A stretch of 47,405 bases of DNA, from positions 1-47,405 of the IMG/VR virus record IMGVR_UViG_3300027763_002674. One strand, given 5' to 3'. The position numbers and the translations under genes were made by a program. Source of the stretch: a virus. How positions within the stretch are numbered: the stretch's first letter is position 1; every line of letters starts with the position of its first letter. Below are positions 32,102 through 40,266 of the stretch, piece by piece. The notes beneath the pieces are model-generated. The model worked only from the letters and a program-made list of their open reading frames with translations, was not told the DNA's origin and did no database searches.

Positions 32102-33102
32102 TGTAAATAATTTTTAATTCTTTCTGTCCAAACTTCTTGCGAAAAAAGTTCTTTATAATTTTCTTTTGCTTGTTTGGAGCATTTATCATAAAATTCTTTA
32201 TCATCTTTTAACATAATTGCCATCTCTCTTGCACTTTCTAAATCATGCACCATTACTGATGTAGCTGGATGGCATATCATTTGTGTATCTACATCCATAT
32301 TTCCAATACAAGGTATTCCAAAGTATGCACAATTGAGAGCGAATGTACCAGCTGCCACCGTTGGCATCATATGAACACCATATTTGAATGTTGATAACTC
32401 AGCCATCCATTCACACCACATCATTCTTGGTAAGTGATTTAAGTTATCCATACTATCCTCACCAACTCTCATAGCGTGTGATGTTTGTGCCCAAATAGGA
32501 ACTTCAAAATTGTTAGCTATAATGTAACTTTCAAATCCACCATACCATCTTGCAAAGTTACCACCTATAATTGCTTTATCTTCTTTTGTAGGTACTATAT
32601 CTTTGATTAGAGTATCAATCATTAGCGTACCAATGGGTTGGATTGTTTTGTTAGGAAATAACCCCTTATAATACATTACATCACTATCATTGTGAGTAAA
32701 GATTGAATCGCATGATTGTAAAAAGTTAAAGAAGTAAATTTGGTCTGCTATTTCATAATCATTATACCACCAATGAGGTCCTTCTTGTACATAGTGAACA
32801 TTTGTATTACCCTTTTCTTTAATTCTACCAACAATATCTTGTCTAAGTAATTCTGAAATTGGATTAACTCCATTTACTAATGTACTACCTTCCGAACTTA
32901 AAAATGTTTTGCCTTTTGGAAATATAATAAAGACATGGTCATAACCTGTCAAATTTTTATCCGCGCCAAACAAATGAATATTATAATGGTCCGCATCTAA
33001 AGCATGCATCCAAGCAAACTCCGTTCTCATATTTGGGTGATTGGGTGGAACTTTACCAACAAATCCCATTTCAGTTAGGAAAGCTATCTTAGATTGTATC
33101 AT
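32098..33102 (-). CDS. GT-B-like glycosyltransferase
   Basis: The start is placed at the ATG at 33102 (334 residues); an upstream ATG at 33165 would overlap the preceding gene by 77 bases. The protein begins MIQSKIAFLTEMGFVGKVP and has a two-domain layout: CDSIFTHNDSDVMYYKGLF near the domain boundary, and MMPTVAAGTFALNCAYFGIPCIGN near 250-273, where the GT-B donor loop usually sits, followed by a helical tail. I see no clear EX7E motif, so the family is uncertain. Confidence 0.6.
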   Translation of the reverse strand: MIQSKIAFLTEMGFVGKVPPNHPNMRTEFAWMHALDADHYNIHLFGADKNLTGYDHVFIIFPKGKTFLSSEGSTLVNGVNPISELLRQDIVGRIKEKGNTNVHYVQEGPHWWYNDYEIADQIYFFNFLQSCDSIFTHNDSDVMYYKGLFPNKTIQPIGTLMIDTLIKDIVPTKEDKAIIGGNFARWYGGFESYIIANNFEVPIWAQTSHAMRVGEDSMDNLNHLPRMMWCEWMAELSTFKYGVHMMPTVAAGTFALNCAYFGIPCIGNMDVDTQMICHPATSVMVHDLESAREMAIMLKDDKEFYDKCSKQAKENYKELFSQEVWTERIKNYLQ

Positions 33103-33718
33103 AATAATCGTTTTGTTTTTCTTGTCTTTCGATTTGCTTATGATGATACAAACAAAATTGTTCATCTTGCGGTAATACTGAAAGTGTATTGTATCCTACG
33201 ATTCTTTCATGTACTTTGCCTTGCCATTCTATTTCAGAAGTTCTACGATATATTCTTGTTTGATAATCAGGAAAATTTACCCATCCCTTTTCATTAACTT
33301 GCCATCTCCATTTTTTTATATGAGAATCAGTCAATCCTTCGACTGTGTTAATTCTAGGTACAAAGAATAAATCAACATCTTTATTGAAATCTAATATTTC
33401 AGATAAATTATCAACTATATATTCGGATGGCATTTCATCTGCATCTATTTGAAATATAAAAATACCATTTGAATTATTTTTCAAATTATTTTTATAAGAT
33501 GCAAAATCTTTATTTAAAGGGAATCCAATTACTCTAACATTGGTGTGTAATTGAGTTAAGATTGTTAAATAATCTTTTACTTGAGATGTAGATGAATCAG
33601 TATCATACTGAACCAATATCTCGTCCTCACTTTTAAGTCTAGGATGTAAAAAATTAATTAAATTTGTGATTTCAGCCAATTCGTTGCAGACTGTAATTGC
33701 GTAAGTAACATTTATCAT
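33089..33718 (-). CDS. Family 2 glycosyltransferase, WaaE-like
   Basis: This 209-residue protein begins MINVTYAITVCNELAEI, has LKSEDEILVQYDTDS, then FIFQIDADEMPSEYIVDNL with the DxD site near 91-101. YQTRIYRRTSEIEWQGKVHERI near 152-171 is very typical of WaaE/KdtX-like LPS-core glucosyltransferases. It is short, without a C-terminal extension. A Bacteroidetes-type promoter ends only four bases before the ATG, so the mRNA may have almost no leader. Confidence 0.75.
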   Translation of the reverse strand: MINVTYAITVCNELAEITNLINFLHPRLKSEDEILVQYDTDSSTSQVKDYLTILTQLHTNVRVIGFPLNKDFASYKNNLKNNSNGIFIFQIDADEMPSEYIVDNLSEILDFNKDVDLFFVPRINTVEGLTDSHIKKWRWQVNEKGWVNFPDYQTRIYRRTSEIEWQGKVHERIVGYNTLSVLPQDEQFCLYHHKQIERQEKQNDYYDTI

Positions 33719-33722
33719 AATA

Positions 33723-33754
33723 CAAATATAACATTTTTTTTCTACATTACCAAA
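33723..33754 (-). promoter_or_regulatory. Bacteroidetes-type promoter for the central glycan block
   Basis: On the minus strand a perfect TTTG (extended TTTGGTA), exactly 20 bases, and a perfect TATATTTG. The -7 box ends four bases before the ATG at 33718, so a start site at the usual distance would fall at or next to the A of ATG. It is placed to drive the long run 33718-22756. Confidence 0.7.
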
Positions 33755-33764
33755 TTTATTTTAG

Positions 33765-33787
33765 TAATATATTTGTATATATAAATA
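33765..33787 (-). promoter_or_regulatory. AT-rich element shared with 41883-41905
   Basis: The plus-strand 20-mer at 33765-33784 (TAATATATTTGTATATATAA) is identical to 41883-41902. On the minus strand both are preceded by TA(T/C)TTATA (33780-33787 here). Both copies lie in intergenic gaps upstream of glycosyltransferase genes. This could be a phage promoter or a regulator site. Confidence 0.4.
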
Positions 33788-33814
33788 TAAAGTAAACGAG
33801 TAAAACGATAAAAA

Positions 33815-35413
33815 TTATACCATTTTTATATTAATTCCGCCTTTGAATGTAAGACCTCCACTTATTCTTGATGTTTGTGATTTACCAAACCTATTATACA
33901 ATATTGTAGGTGTACCTCCCCAAATACTTCTTCTACTTGACCAATCATTATTTCCTAATGTTGAGTATATATCGCCATTTGAATTTAAAATTAAAGAATT
34001 TTTAATATCCTTTGGTTTTGCTTTTGGGTTTATTTCCAATAAAAGTGCGGCCACTCCTGCAACTTGAGGGGATGCCATAGATGTACCACTAATATTCATT
34101 TGTTTATAAGATGCATTTTTAAAATATGTACCAGTAGTAAATTCATTTGTAGTTGAACACGCTGCCATAATAGCTGTACCGGGTGCGTAAATATCAACAC
34201 CAGGGCCAGTTTCACTATAAGTTGCTTTTTGGTCAGTAAATATATCATATGAACTGCTATCAATAGAACCAACTTTAATTGCATTTGTAGAATATGGAGA
34301 TGAACCTCTTTGGTAATAAAATGTTCCTGTTAAGTTACCACCAGATATTGTTGCTGTATTATTATAATCAGGTCCTACGGAAGTATCTATTTTAAAACCA
34401 TAGTTTCCCGCAGATATGCAAACATGAATTCCTTCTGCTATCATTTCATCTATATCAATATCAGTAGATGATACTCTATTATTTGCGTAATAGTATGTAC
34501 CATCATAATTTTGCGTAAACCCGTAGTTTGATTCTCTATTAGCAGCTACTGTTGCTGTTGTATTTGTATATGATGTACTTCTATAATTTATAGCTGATAA
34601 CGTAGTAAAATAATAGACATATCCCCAACTCATATTAACTACAGTTGGTCTTTTAGCTCCTGTTTTAGGGTCATTTGGTTTGTTTCTATGCCAAAGTTTA
34701 ATAGCATCAAATGCATCTGTAATAGATATACCAGTTCCACTATCGCTAGTGCCTTCCAACCCACTTAATTTTTGAGAATATATTCTTGATTTTTTAGCCC
34801 AACCAAAATATTTTCCAGCAATAATAGATGCAACATGTGTACCATGTCCATTATAATCTCTATAATGATTTGCGGATTGAGTTCCACTAATACCACTAGC
34901 AGTGTACCAATCTATTTGTTGGACTCTACTAACTCCAAACTCATCTTGAAATTCAGGATGGTCTATTTGTAATCCACTATCTTGTATAACAACATCAACA
35001 CCATCACCAGTCAAACAATATTCATATGATGATGTAGTTGTTGTACCAATACCATATGCATTTGAATCAAAATTAGTACGAATCAATCCCCAATTTATAT
35101 AAGCTCCACTATCCGTACTTGCTGGTATTTTTGTATAATCTCCCCTTTGCAATGCCTTAGAAATCATCTTAAGGTCATCTCTATGGTCTGGTGGTATTTC
35201 TACATCAAAAACCCTTTCATCTAATTTAAGTTGTTCCGCTTCCTCATCTGTTAGTAAATACCAGCATTGACGAAGAGATGCAGGTCTTTCGTTTGTAAAT
35301 TCTACTCTACGATTTGGGATATATAACTTACCACCATCGGTATCACTTTCTATATCATTCCAAAAGCCATCGTAATCTACATCTTCTTTTAAGATAACGT
35401 TATATTCTCTCAT
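33815..35413 (-). CDS. Subtilisin-like serine protease (S8 family)
   Basis: The 532-residue protein has a complete S8 catalytic set: VVIQDSGLQIDHPEF with Asp145, NGHGTHVASIIAG with His190, SAGNYG with oxyanion Asn337, and SGTSMASPQVAGVAALLLE with Ser445. Residues 1-130 form an N-terminal domain rich in charged residues (not an obvious I9 propeptide). The C-terminal 50 residues (RISGGLTFKGGINIKMV) are beta-like and could anchor it to a virion protein. There is no signal peptide. It directly follows the collagen-like fibre gene (7-base gap), so a virion or fibre-maturation role is likely. Confidence 0.85.
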   Translation of the reverse strand: MREYNVILKEDVDYDGFWNDIESDTDGGKLYIPNRRVEFTNERPASLRQCWYLLTDEEAEQLKLDERVFDVEIPPDHRDDLKMISKALQRGDYTKIPASTDSGAYINWGLIRTNFDSNAYGIGTTTTSSYEYCLTGDGVDVVIQDSGLQIDHPEFQDEFGVSRVQQIDWYTASGISGTQSANHYRDYNGHGTHVASIIAGKYFGWAKKSRIYSQKLSGLEGTSDSGTGISITDAFDAIKLWHRNKPNDPKTGAKRPTVVNMSWGYVYYFTTLSAINYRSTSYTNTTATVAANRESNYGFTQNYDGTYYYANNRVSSTDIDIDEMIAEGIHVCISAGNYGFKIDTSVGPDYNNTATISGGNLTGTFYYQRGSSPYSTNAIKVGSIDSSSYDIFTDQKATYSETGPGVDIYAPGTAIMAACSTTNEFTTGTYFKNASYKQMNISGTSMASPQVAGVAALLLEINPKAKPKDIKNSLILNSNGDIYSTLGNNDWSSRRSIWGGTPTILYNRFGKSQTSRISGGLTFKGGINIKMV

Positions 35414-35419
35414 ATTTTA

Positions 35420-38305
35420 TTAATTCAATTGAACCCAAGCAGTACCATTGTGGAAATATAAATTATATACTCCAGCCAATGATGCGGATACTGCCAACAT
35501 TCCACCTTGTCCAGTTGGTAAAGTAGCGGATGCTAATTTAATCACACTTTGTATATAAACAGAACTAGATACTTCCAATGCAGCTCCATCAAATTTTAAA
35601 TTAGTCTGAACATTTCCAACACCACCACTTGTGCCATAGGTAATTACACCATTTTGCGTTGTACCATTAAATGCCGATACTACCGATGTCCCAGATGTAC
35701 CAGATGTTCCAGCCGCTCCACCACCACCTCCAACAGATGAACCAGAAGTAAAATCAATCCAACTACCACTAATTCTACCCATAAATTTATTAGTAGTACT
35801 ATTGTAATACATGTCACCATTTGTAGGAGTTAAACTACCAGTTTGCCCATCGGAAAATTGTGTTAATCTTAATGATGATGAAGTTATCACCACAGCGTTA
35901 CCAGCATTTAAATTAATGTTAGTTGCTGAATAAATTTCAGGTGTACCAGGAGAAGTTACAGTTATAGCCGATGCTGTAATTGAACCACTAATTCTCAAAG
36001 AACCAGTTACAAATACATCACCATTTGCTGAATAGTATGAACCAGTTTGTGCAAAAGGTCCACCACCACCTCCACCACCAGAGAATGGTACTCCGTTTTG
36101 ATATATAGAACCAGTTAAATAAATTGAACCACTTACAACAATACCACCATTTACCCACATTGAACCAGTATGAACTAATCTACCTCTTTCAATATCAGTT
36201 CTTCTTCCTTGCGGTAATAATGTAATTGCTCCAGTTAAGTTTGCGTTATTTGAACTTATATAATAATATGTTGTTGGTACTGCTCCAGTAGTATCCCATA
36301 TCACAGTTCCAGCAGTTGCACCATTATTAGTAACTCCAGATGAAATAGTATTACCTGTTCCAACTGTTGGGGATGTTTTTAAATAAAATGGATGTGATGT
36401 TGCATCTACCACAAATCGTAAACTATCCCCAACATATGCCCATAATTCAACATCTTCACCTTCTTCTAATGTTGGGTCATTTTGTGCATTGAATACATAT
36501 CCATCATTTCCATTTGCAGTAACACCCCACTCTCTAACCATTGAAGATGATACTCTTAAATTTTTAAATGCAGCTGAAGATGTTTGTGCAAATCCTGCTT
36601 CTATTAATTGCTGCGAACCAGTTAACCACCCAATATACGATGCAGATGAGAATGAGTTAGCGTTACCACCAGTTAAGGTTACAATAACTCCATTTGAGCC
36701 TGATGTTGTCAATACAACACTACCACTAAATGTGATATCAGTCACACCTAATACTTGTGTAATACCACCATCCCTAACTCCCAAAACTATACCTTGACCC
36801 GATGAACCAGATGTACCACCACTACCAGGTTGACTTACACCACTACTACCACTACTTCCAGATGTACCAGTCACACCGTTTGAACCCGTTGTACCACTAG
36901 AACCAATTGCTGATGTACCAGATGTACCATCTGTACCCGATATACTACTACCGCTACTTCCAGATGTTCCAGATGTTCCTATACCCGATGTACCCGATGT
37001 ACCCGGCAACCCACTACTTCCAGAACTACCAGAAGTACCAGACCCACCAATACCAGCAGCAACGTCAATTCCTATAACTCCACCAGATGGATTTGTTATT
37101 GTAAAATCTTCATTAAAATTTAAAGTTGTTACGGATGTATATGTATTACCTCCTCTAATTACACTAACAGAACCACCACCTCCACCAAGTGAAGATGTTG
37201 CCACTTGAACAACGCTTAAATTATCAGCTCCACCAACCCAAGTATATCCCTGTCTCAATGATGCCGTCAAAGGACCTGTTGTACTAAGACCCGTACTACC
37301 AGAAACTCTACCTGCTACAATGAATGTACCATTTATTTGTAAAGAACCTGTTATTTCTAAATCATTTGTTGTATTAAGTTTTGAACCAGTTGCCTTAAAC
37401 ACACCATCACCAGTACCACCACCAGCACCAAATCCTAATGCAGTTATTTGAGCTGCTCCAGAAATTAAAGTTGTTGCTTTCAATGAAGCTGTATATGATT
37501 CCAATCCACTAATCTCACCTCTTATTGAACCAGTAAATGTATTCAACGATGCAGTTGTTTGTAATACTCTATTTACAACTGCTGATTCTGAACCAGTATA
37601 TGAGTTTAAAGATGCTGTTGCTTGTTGTAATCTTTGGATAACTGCTTCGTTTGAAGAAGTGTATGAAGATATTCCTAAAATATGAGTATCATTAGATGCA
37701 GTATAAGCATGTAATGATGAAGTTACTTGAAAAAATCTACCAACAGAACCAGTAAATGTATTTAAAGATGCAGTTGCTTGCTGTAATGATGAAGTTGCTT
37801 GTTGTAATCTAGGAACTAAATCAGCTCCAGCTAATGTACCATCTTGACCGGATGTACCACTTTGTCCAGAAGTACCAGCCGTACCATTTGTACCTGTTAT
37901 ACCAGATGTGCCCGCCGTACCACTTGTGCCGCTTGTACCGTTTATACCACTTGTACCATTAACTCCACTTGTACCAGCTGTTCCTGATACTCCCGATGTA
38001 CCATTTGTACCAACAATACCTGCGGTAAATCTCCATCCGATTGTGTCTGTTGATGGGTTATATGCTAAGAATTTATCGGTTGTTGTATCATAACTTAATG
38101 ATGCCGATGTAATTTTTAAACTACCAGAAATAAGTGCACTACCAGTGAATTGTCCACTAAGTGTTCCTTGTAATGTTGATAGATTGGATACTGATGATGA
38201 AACTGCTCCAAATGAACTGGATATATTTTCCAATTCGGTTAGATTCGCATCCATTTCTGCTGCTGAAAGGGGACTTCCCTTTGGAATTCTTTTAATTATT
38301 GCCAT
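35420..38305 (-). CDS. Collagen-like tail-fibre protein
   Basis: In this 961-residue protein the N-terminus RIPKGSPLSAAEMDANLTEL is a common opening of phage fibre proteins. Collagen-like Gly-x-x blocks rich in GTSG lie at residues 99-157 and 418-505, with a short one near 865-882. Between them are helical repeat segments (QTTASLNTFTGS type) like those in the fibre at 17453-20560. The C-terminal domain includes repeated TGSLRISGSI-type motifs and ends YNLYFHNGTAWVQLN, a typical distal fibre end. It should form a trimeric fibre. Confidence 0.8.
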   Translation of the reverse strand: MAIIKRIPKGSPLSAAEMDANLTELENISSSFGAVSSSVSNLSTLQGTLSGQFTGSALISGSLKITSASLSYDTTTDKFLAYNPSTDTIGWRFTAGIVGTNGTSGVSGTAGTSGVNGTSGINGTSGTSGTAGTSGITGTNGTAGTSGQSGTSGQDGTLAGADLVPRLQQATSSLQQATASLNTFTGSVGRFFQVTSSLHAYTASNDTHILGISSYTSSNEAVIQRLQQATASLNSYTGSESAVVNRVLQTTASLNTFTGSIRGEISGLESYTASLKATTLISGAAQITALGFGAGGGTGDGVFKATGSKLNTTNDLEITGSLQINGTFIVAGRVSGSTGLSTTGPLTASLRQGYTWVGGADNLSVVQVATSSLGGGGGSVSVIRGGNTYTSVTTLNFNEDFTITNPSGGVIGIDVAAGIGGSGTSGSSGSSGLPGTSGTSGIGTSGTSGSSGSSISGTDGTSGTSAIGSSGTTGSNGVTGTSGSSGSSGVSQPGSGGTSGSSGQGIVLGVRDGGITQVLGVTDITFSGSVVLTTSGSNGVIVTLTGGNANSFSSASYIGWLTGSQQLIEAGFAQTSSAAFKNLRVSSSMVREWGVTANGNDGYVFNAQNDPTLEEGEDVELWAYVGDSLRFVVDATSHPFYLKTSPTVGTGNTISSGVTNNGATAGTVIWDTTGAVPTTYYYISSNNANLTGAITLLPQGRRTDIERGRLVHTGSMWVNGGIVVSGSIYLTGSIYQNGVPFSGGGGGGGPFAQTGSYYSANGDVFVTGSLRISGSITASAITVTSPGTPEIYSATNINLNAGNAVVITSSSLRLTQFSDGQTGSLTPTNGDMYYNSTTNKFMGRISGSWIDFTSGSSVGGGGGAAGTSGTSGTSVVSAFNGTTQNGVITYGTSGGVGNVQTNLKFDGAALEVSSSVYIQSVIKLASATLPTGQGGMLAVSASLAGVYNLYFHNGTAWVQLN
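36791..37054 (-). repeat. Collagen-like GTSG/GSSG coding repeat, second block
   Basis: Codes for residues 418-505 of the fibre as mostly Gly-Thr-Ser and Gly-Ser-Ser triplets with a few interruptions (GLPGTSG, GTDGTSG, GSNGVTG). Proline is nearly absent, so any triple helix would depend on Thr/Ser rather than hydroxyproline. Confidence 0.85.
37835..38011 (-). repeat. Collagen-like GTSG coding repeat, first block
   Basis: Codes for residues 99-157, an uninterrupted run of 19-20 Gly-x-x triplets, chiefly GTS/GTA/GVN/GIN. It separates the N-terminal attachment domain from the helical repeat region. Confidence 0.85.
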
Positions 38306-38345
38306 TTTATATTAGCTTGTATGATTCGTTTGTTATACAAGTAAA

Positions 38346-38353
38346 TATAAATA
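38346..38353 (-). promoter_or_regulatory. TATTTATA element upstream of the collagen-like fibre gene
   Basis: On the minus strand GGATATTTATATTTAC lies about 40 bases before the ATG at 38305, in a 75-base AT-rich gap. It has the same octamer as the element before the other long fibre gene. Confidence 0.35.
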
Positions 38354-38380
38354 TCCAGAGAAATAAAGAATTGTGTTAAA

Positions 38381-38965
38381 TTATATAGATGGTTTGTATT
38401 TTTCTCCGGTCATTTCTTCGTATTGAGCAATTTCTTCTTCCGTAACCACACCATCTTGGTTTAAATCGGCATCATCAAAACATTTCTTTTTTAATAATTG
38501 TTCAATTATGAATTTATCATCCAAATATAAATAAGATATTGATTTTATACCTTTTAATTCGTATGTTCTAAATGCGGTAGGGTCTGATTTATATAATCTA
38601 TCCGTTTTAAGTTTTGAAAAAATAGCTGCTCCCTTTTTTGTATCTTCAACTAATAGTTTTTCAAAATCACCAGAACCAATTGCGGCTCTTATTTGCTGAC
38701 AAGTTACAGATGACTTAAATAAAGTTTTAAGCCATCTGAAAAACTTATCAGGAATTACTTCACTAAATTTTATACAAGATAATTTTCTATCAGGAGTTAT
38801 ACCTACTAAAAATACTAAACTAGCATCAGGACCTTTAAACGTTCCTTTATGACCATCTACATATTGATATGATTCAATTTTGTAAATATTTCTTGTCTTT
38901 AAATTGGTCTTTTGTGCTGGTGCTTGTTTCTTTATGTATTTTTTATATAGGTTTGCGTATGCCAT
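38381..38965 (-). CDS. Hypothetical protein with C-terminal EF-hand-like loop
   Basis: I do not recognise the fold of this 194-residue protein. The N-terminus is basic (NLYKKYIKKQ), and the middle has VFLVGITPDRKLSCIKFSEVIPDKFFRWLKTLF. The C-terminus contains DADLNQDGVVTEEE, which fits a canonical EF-hand or dockerin calcium loop (acidic or polar at positions 1, 3, 5, 7, Gly at 8, Glu at 12). It sits between the GT4 pair and the fibre gene, two bases after the GT. A structural or head-associated role is possible. Confidence 0.55.
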   Translation of the reverse strand: MAYANLYKKYIKKQAPAQKTNLKTRNIYKIESYQYVDGHKGTFKGPDASLVFLVGITPDRKLSCIKFSEVIPDKFFRWLKTLFKSSVTCQQIRAAIGSGDFEKLLVEDTKKGAAIFSKLKTDRLYKSDPTAFRTYELKGIKSISYLYLDDKFIIEQLLKKKCFDDADLNQDGVVTEEEIAQYEEMTGEKYKPSI

Positions 38966-38967
38966 TT

Positions 38968-40257
38968 TTACACTTTATTTAACTTTGGTATTTGCATTTT
39001 TGATGCATTTACTTTTGGTAAATTGAAAGGAACTAATTGGGGTTGTTTCTTTACATAAGTATTTAATATAGATTCAAATGTATCATTCATTTTCTCTAAA
39101 GTGTAATTTTTCAATGTATTTTCTCTAAGACCTTTTGATTTTTCTAAATAAGAATTATATTTGTTATATACATCATAAATCTTATTAGCTGCATTTGAAT
39201 AGTTTACAGTAAACCATTGAGCTTCTTTCATACAAAATTGGTCTGCCGCTGATTCATGTACTGCTGTCAAACTACCTTCCAATAAAACAGAATATTCTGC
39301 AGGTAAGAAATCCATCTGTCCACTCCAACCACTAGCTATAATTGGTTTACCTGTCAAAGTAAACTCAGCCATAGGTCTACCATATCCTTCACCTTTAGCA
39401 AATGATATCATTGCTTTTACTTTAGGATGATGATATAAATTACTCATATCACTTTCTTCCATATCACCATGTATCAAATATACAGATGGGCATTTATCTC
39501 CAAGTGGTTTCAATACCCCTTCTAATTTTTCTCTAGTAGCTTCTCTATCAATTACGCTAAATCCAGCGTGCGATGTTTTAACAATAAGACCCGGTCTTTT
39601 ATCTTTTGGTAGATATTGGAATACGGTAGCAAATGTTTTAATTGCCATACCAATATCTTTCCTATCTTGCCCTAACTCACCTTTTAACCAATGTCCTACA
39701 ATAAGGAAGTTAAAATCTTCTTTTACATTTTCTAATACATCTTTACCACTACCTTTAGAAAATATTTCAGTATCAACTCCTTCAAATAAAACTTCAATAG
39801 GAGTTTCAGTTTTAATCTCTCCAGTAATTTCTCCAGTTGCTTGGTCTTTTTGTTGATATACAGTTCCACCTAAATTTTGTTTTGTAAAGTTAGATGGTAC
39901 AATAATCAAATCCATTTTATTAGAGCCATCAATAAAATCTTTTGGTGCAATTGTAGTTTCCACACCAGCAGTTACACCAATGTTGTAGTGTCCTTTTGGT
40001 TCGAATTCATTAGCTACTGAAACCTGTACAAATACATCAGGCTTCTGCTCTATTGCCCCAATTACTCTTTCTAACATCCATTTTCCAAATTCGTCTTGGT
40101 CACTTACTTGATTTTGTGGAGTGTTACCCCATCTTAAAGGTATAATCTTAATATCATACTTATCCATCTTGCGTAGGGATTTCATTAAATCTCTACAATG
40201 GTCACCGTAACCACTACGAGTGAATATAGGTCCTTGAAATACTAATGTTGGTTTCAT
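38968..40257 (-). CDS. Family 4-like glycosyltransferase (GT-B)
   Basis: This 429-residue protein begins TLVFQGPIFTRSGYGDHCRDL, with the glycine-rich loop of GT4 enzymes. IIVPSNFTKQNL near 118-129 and PIEVLFEGVDTEIF near 153-166 mark the domain linker. The C-terminal Rossmann domain has FLIVGHWLKGELGQDRKD and FAKGEGYGRPMAEFTLTGKPII near 293-314, the EX7E-type donor site (Glu295 to Glu303 region). It follows the other GT4 gene by 9 bases. The two differ in sequence, so this is not a recent tandem duplication. Confidence 0.75.
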   Translation of the reverse strand: MKPTLVFQGPIFTRSGYGDHCRDLMKSLRKMDKYDIKIIPLRWGNTPQNQVSDQDEFGKWMLERVIGAIEQKPDVFVQVSVANEFEPKGHYNIGVTAGVETTIAPKDFIDGSNKMDLIIVPSNFTKQNLGGTVYQQKDQATGEITGEIKTETPIEVLFEGVDTEIFSKGSGKDVLENVKEDFNFLIVGHWLKGELGQDRKDIGMAIKTFATVFQYLPKDKRPGLIVKTSHAGFSVIDREATREKLEGVLKPLGDKCPSVYLIHGDMEESDMSNLYHHPKVKAMISFAKGEGYGRPMAEFTLTGKPIIASGWSGQMDFLPAEYSVLLEGSLTAVHESAADQFCMKEAQWFTVNYSNAANKIYDVYNKYNSYLEKSKGLRENTLKNYTLEKMNDTFESILNTYVKKQPQLVPFNLPKVNASKMQIPKLNKV

Positions 40258-40266
40258 TTATATAAC

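Noticed and set aside
33102-33165. Longer start (ATG at 33165) for the GT-B-like gene
   Set aside because: It would overlap the preceding gene by 77 bases and add a Lys/Ile-rich stretch not typical of the family; the ATG at 33102 gives a normal first strand.
33768-33775. Plus-strand TATATTTG boxes inside the shared 20-base repeats (also 41886-41893)
   Set aside because: Neither has TTTG 19-21 bases upstream on the plus strand, and no plus-strand gene follows.
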